Shown here: positions 61,753-64,000 of the stretch, piece by piece
Layout of the letters: the number at the start of each line of letters is the position of its first letter
Numbering within the stretch: position 1 is the first letter of the stretch
Source: Secundilactobacillus silagei JCM 19001
Lineage (GTDB): Bacteria; Bacillota; Bacilli; Lactobacillales; Lactobacillaceae
Direction: 5' to 3'
DNA length: 64,000 nucleotides
Assembly (NCBI RefSeq): GCF_002217945.1
Contig: NZ_BCMG01000002.1
Span: 62,001 to 126,000, forward strand
Notes under the pieces: model-generated
The model's database searches: none
Told to the model about the DNA's origin: nothing
What the model saw: only the letters and a program-made list of their open reading frames with translations
Made by a program: the position numbers and the translations under genes

Positions 61753-64000
61753 ATGAAAGAACGTGTGATTTTGAGAAATCGAAATAAGATTATGAAATGT
61801 AACGAGACTAGACATTATAAGATGTACAAAGCTGGGAAGCGGATTCTCTATGCTAGTATCTCTATGATGGCCATGGGTTCTTGGATGTTTTTAAATCAAG
61901 ACGCGTATGCTGATGTGAATTCTAACGTTTCAGCGACAGTTCAAGCTACTGCTAAAAAGGGTACAAACCTTAATCAAGTGAGTCCTGAAAACACTGCTAA
62001 TTCAGCTGATTCTGGCAATAATGCGCAGACTCAGGGTGGTAATAACAGTGCTGATCAAGTAAGCCCTAAAGGTGCGGATGCTGCTGATCCTAGCGTCAAC
62101 ACTCAAACGCCGACTCAAACAAAGACGCCAACAGTTGGTGGTAATGAAGGCTCAGCAACGGGTGATGCAACTGCTAAAACGGGTGGCACTGTTCAGCCGC
62201 AGTTTACTTATAAAGTGGATGCAACCTCGGCTACCCCTGAAGAAGCAAATGGCGCCCAAGGACATGTAAACGGTACCGGAAATGCCGCGGAGAATGTTAC
62301 CACGAAAGCGCCAACTAGTTTAAAGACGATCGATCAATTAAACGGTCAGTACATTGATGATAAAGGCGACATTTCAGCAACTAAGCCAGCACCAGCTACT
62401 GGCGGTGGTCAAACGGCAAGTACTGCCAACATGTCAACGGATGTTACGGGGAGTTTAACCCATCAATATACTGCTGGTGACGGTACGGTATACTATACGT
62501 CAGATGACGGTAATTTTTCCGGCCAAGGTGGGAAAAATGATAGTAGCAAACATGTTGTGATCGCTACACAGGGTAAAAATCATGACGATTACGGCAAGGT
62601 TTATTATGATAATGGTAAACAATGGGTAAAGCTGGCTTCGGATGATACTGCTGTCGCTGCTTCATACTCCTTCAAGAACCAAATCGATACCACATCGCCA
62701 TTTAAGATTCAGGGTGAATGGTACATGGCGAAAAATGATCCTGGTGGCGGGATCGGTATTATTTTACAACCGGTGAACCCACAACTTGCAGGTATTGGCA
62801 GCAGCAGTAATGCCGCTATCGATATTGGAATTCAAGGACAGAAATCAACGACTTTTCTTGGCTTTGATGGCTATCAGAGTACTGATGCTGGTGATGATGA
62901 TTCAGCACCCGGCACTTTAACGATTCGTCAGACTACTGCAACTGGTGCAATGAACGCAGCGGGCCATGGTGGCTTTAATAATTTAACGCTTGATACCAAA
63001 AATAGTATTAATGCGAAATCGTTATATCAAGATACACCAGATGCAACTATTGCTGGACAGAGTAACGGCAGTCAGCTAGACGTACTTTTTGACGTTGATT
63101 GGACACCAGATAGCAGCACTGAAGATGCCGACAATAACGTCAGTGGGACATTATCAGTGGCTGCTTATGATGCTGCTGATTCAGCAATGACGAAACCGCT
63201 GGGCAAAGTAACGGTTGATCAAGTGAAATTACCAGGTGCGACTTCCATTGCACTGTTCAGTGCTTTAGGCGGTAGCGGCAGCAATGTTTTGAGTCGAGGC
63301 CGAATTACACTATATAAGCTGCAACAGGTTTCACAAAAGGTTACCGTTAACTACGTCGATATCGATTCAGGTGCAACGGTCAAACCACAGACGTTAATTA
63401 ATGCCGATGTTGGGAATACGCTGGACGTTGAGGAAACCACTTCAGGGACGAGCGCTAGTTATGGTGCGCCAGACATTGGCGGCTATACCTTTATGGGTGC
63501 GGTTGGCACGGATGCCACTGGTAATTATCAAAAGACTACCATGGACGTTGTTAACACCAGTACGTTAGCTGATGGTGCCAAAGGAACTTACAACACCCTC
63601 AACGTTTATTACAGAAAAACGAATGCTTCAGCAGCTACTCGGACGGTGGCAAGTTACACACTTCCTGATGGAACGTCAGTACCCGCTGTTAGCCAAGCAT
63701 CAGTAGGTCAAACAGCGCCAGCTATAAAAGCCGGAACGACGACACCGATTACGGATGCCAAGGGTAATCCAATCGAGCTTTCAGCGACTTTATCGGCAGT
63801 TCCGATTCAACAGGAAGATGGCTACATTTCTGGCTATACAACAACCGGTGGTACTTGGAAAGCAGCTACTGCAATTCCAGCCAGTGATGGCAGCGATGCG
63901 GGGACGACCTACACCGTTCAATATGAATCGACATCACCGAAGCTAGCCGACACAACGATTCCAGCAGGTGCAACGCCGCAAATTGGATTGGCGACTAGTG
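61753..64000 (+). CDS. Large surface protein with KxYKxGKxW-type signal, 5' part only
   Basis: The frame from ATG 61753 stays open to the window end (749 codons). The N-terminus has a long basic extension followed by H-Y-K-M-Y-K-A-G-K-R-I-L-Y and a hydrophobic segment, the KxYKxGKxW-type signal of large, often glycosylated, adhesins. A Gly/Ser/Thr/Ala-rich stretch (about 55-240) leads to a region resembling a bacterial L-type lectin domain (about 305-535: F-K-I-Q-G-E-W-Y-M, G-I-G-I-I-L-Q-P, D-I-G-I-Q-G). From about 530 MucBP-like modules begin (V-T-V-N-Y-V-D-I-D-S-G-A). An LPXTG end is expected outside the window. The ribosome site is weak. Confidence 0.78.
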   Translation, partial: MKERVILRNRNKIMKCNETRHYKMYKAGKRILYASISMMAMGSWMFLNQDAYADVNSNVSATVQATAKKGTNLNQVSPENTANSADSGNNAQTQGGNNSADQVSPKGADAADPSVNTQTPTQTKTPTVGGNEGSATGDATAKTGGTVQPQFTYKVDATSATPEEANGAQGHVNGTGNAAENVTTKAPTSLKTIDQLNGQYIDDKGDISATKPAPATGGGQTASTANMSTDVTGSLTHQYTAGDGTVYYTSDDGNFSGQGGKNDSSKHVVIATQGKNHDDYGKVYYDNGKQWVKLASDDTAVAASYSFKNQIDTTSPFKIQGEWYMAKNDPGGGIGIILQPVNPQLAGIGSSSNAAIDIGIQGQKSTTFLGFDGYQSTDAGDDDSAPGTLTIRQTTATGAMNAAGHGGFNNLTLDTKNSINAKSLYQDTPDATIAGQSNGSQLDVLFDVDWTPDSSTEDADNNVSGTLSVAAYDAADSAMTKPLGKVTVDQVKLPGATSIALFSALGGSGSNVLSRGRITLYKLQQVSQKVTVNYVDIDSGATVKPQTLINADVGNTLDVEETTSGTSASYGAPDIGGYTFMGAVGTDATGNYQKTTMDVVNTSTLADGAKGTYNTLNVYYRKTNASAATRTVASYTLPDGTSVPAVSQASVGQTAPAIKAGTTTPITDAKGNPIELSATLSAVPIQQEDGYISGYTTTGGTWKAATAIPASDGSDAGTTYTVQYESTSPKLADTTIPAGATPQIGLATS

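Overview
The window looks like a chromosomal segment of a heterofermentative lactobacillus, most likely Levilactobacillus (the L. brevis group) or a close relative. The main evidence is three secreted proteins that share an N-terminus of the L. brevis S-layer type (leader K-S-S-L-K-K-S-L-Y-L-G-L). Gene content, frequent strong AGGAGG ribosome sites and many rho-independent terminators also fit a low-to-mid GC Lactobacillaceae genome. No rRNA, convincing tRNA, CRISPR array or prophage core was seen. Species assignment is inference.

Layout. 1-9.7 kb: end of an unknown operon, guanine deaminase, two HicB-like single genes, a DUF1659/DUF2922/34-aa peptide triplet, a large candidate structured RNA, remnants of tandem type I toxin-antitoxin units, a leucine-rich-repeat surface protein and a divergent LysR regulator/aminotransferase pair. 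9.7-23.2 kb: a cell-surface island with three S-layer-type genes, a coiled-coil protein, an intact holin-like type I toxin locus, a C39-like peptidase, an NlpC/P60 endopeptidase and a matrixin-like metalloprotease. 23.3-34.2 kb: a tentative ComK-like protein, a sigma factor and a 3077-residue LPXTG adhesin with about twelve repeats.

34.4-40.2 kb: rpiA, then a nucleoside-salvage region (CNT transporter, NCS2 permease, nucleoside hydrolase) preceded by a long leader with AACCGGTT operator-like palindromes. With guanine deaminase and guaB the window is rich in purine metabolism. 40.3-40.8 kb: two related, oppositely oriented multi-hairpin elements. 40.9-46.6 kb: a conserved chromosome-maintenance block (rsmG, noc, parA, parB, DUF951, ychF, DUF1129). 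46.8-61.3 kb: guaB without CBS domains, a two-component system, a lone TnpB element, a D,D-carboxypeptidase, azlCD, cfa, an AI-2E-type permease, signal peptidase I, gpmA and a GlpF-type channel. 61.7 kb to the end: the 5' part of a large surface protein with a KxYKxGKxW-type signal, cut by the window edge.

A dispersed palindromic repeat of about 120 bp recurs at least seven times. In six copies the same arm follows the stop codon of the upstream gene directly or within about a dozen bases, in three cases with the identical junction TAG-AGTG-Y-G. The strongest candidates for something undescribed are this repeat, the paired multi-hairpin elements at 40.4-40.8 kb, and the roughly 365-nt structured RNA at 3.17-3.54 kb, which shows mutually exclusive pairings next to its terminator.
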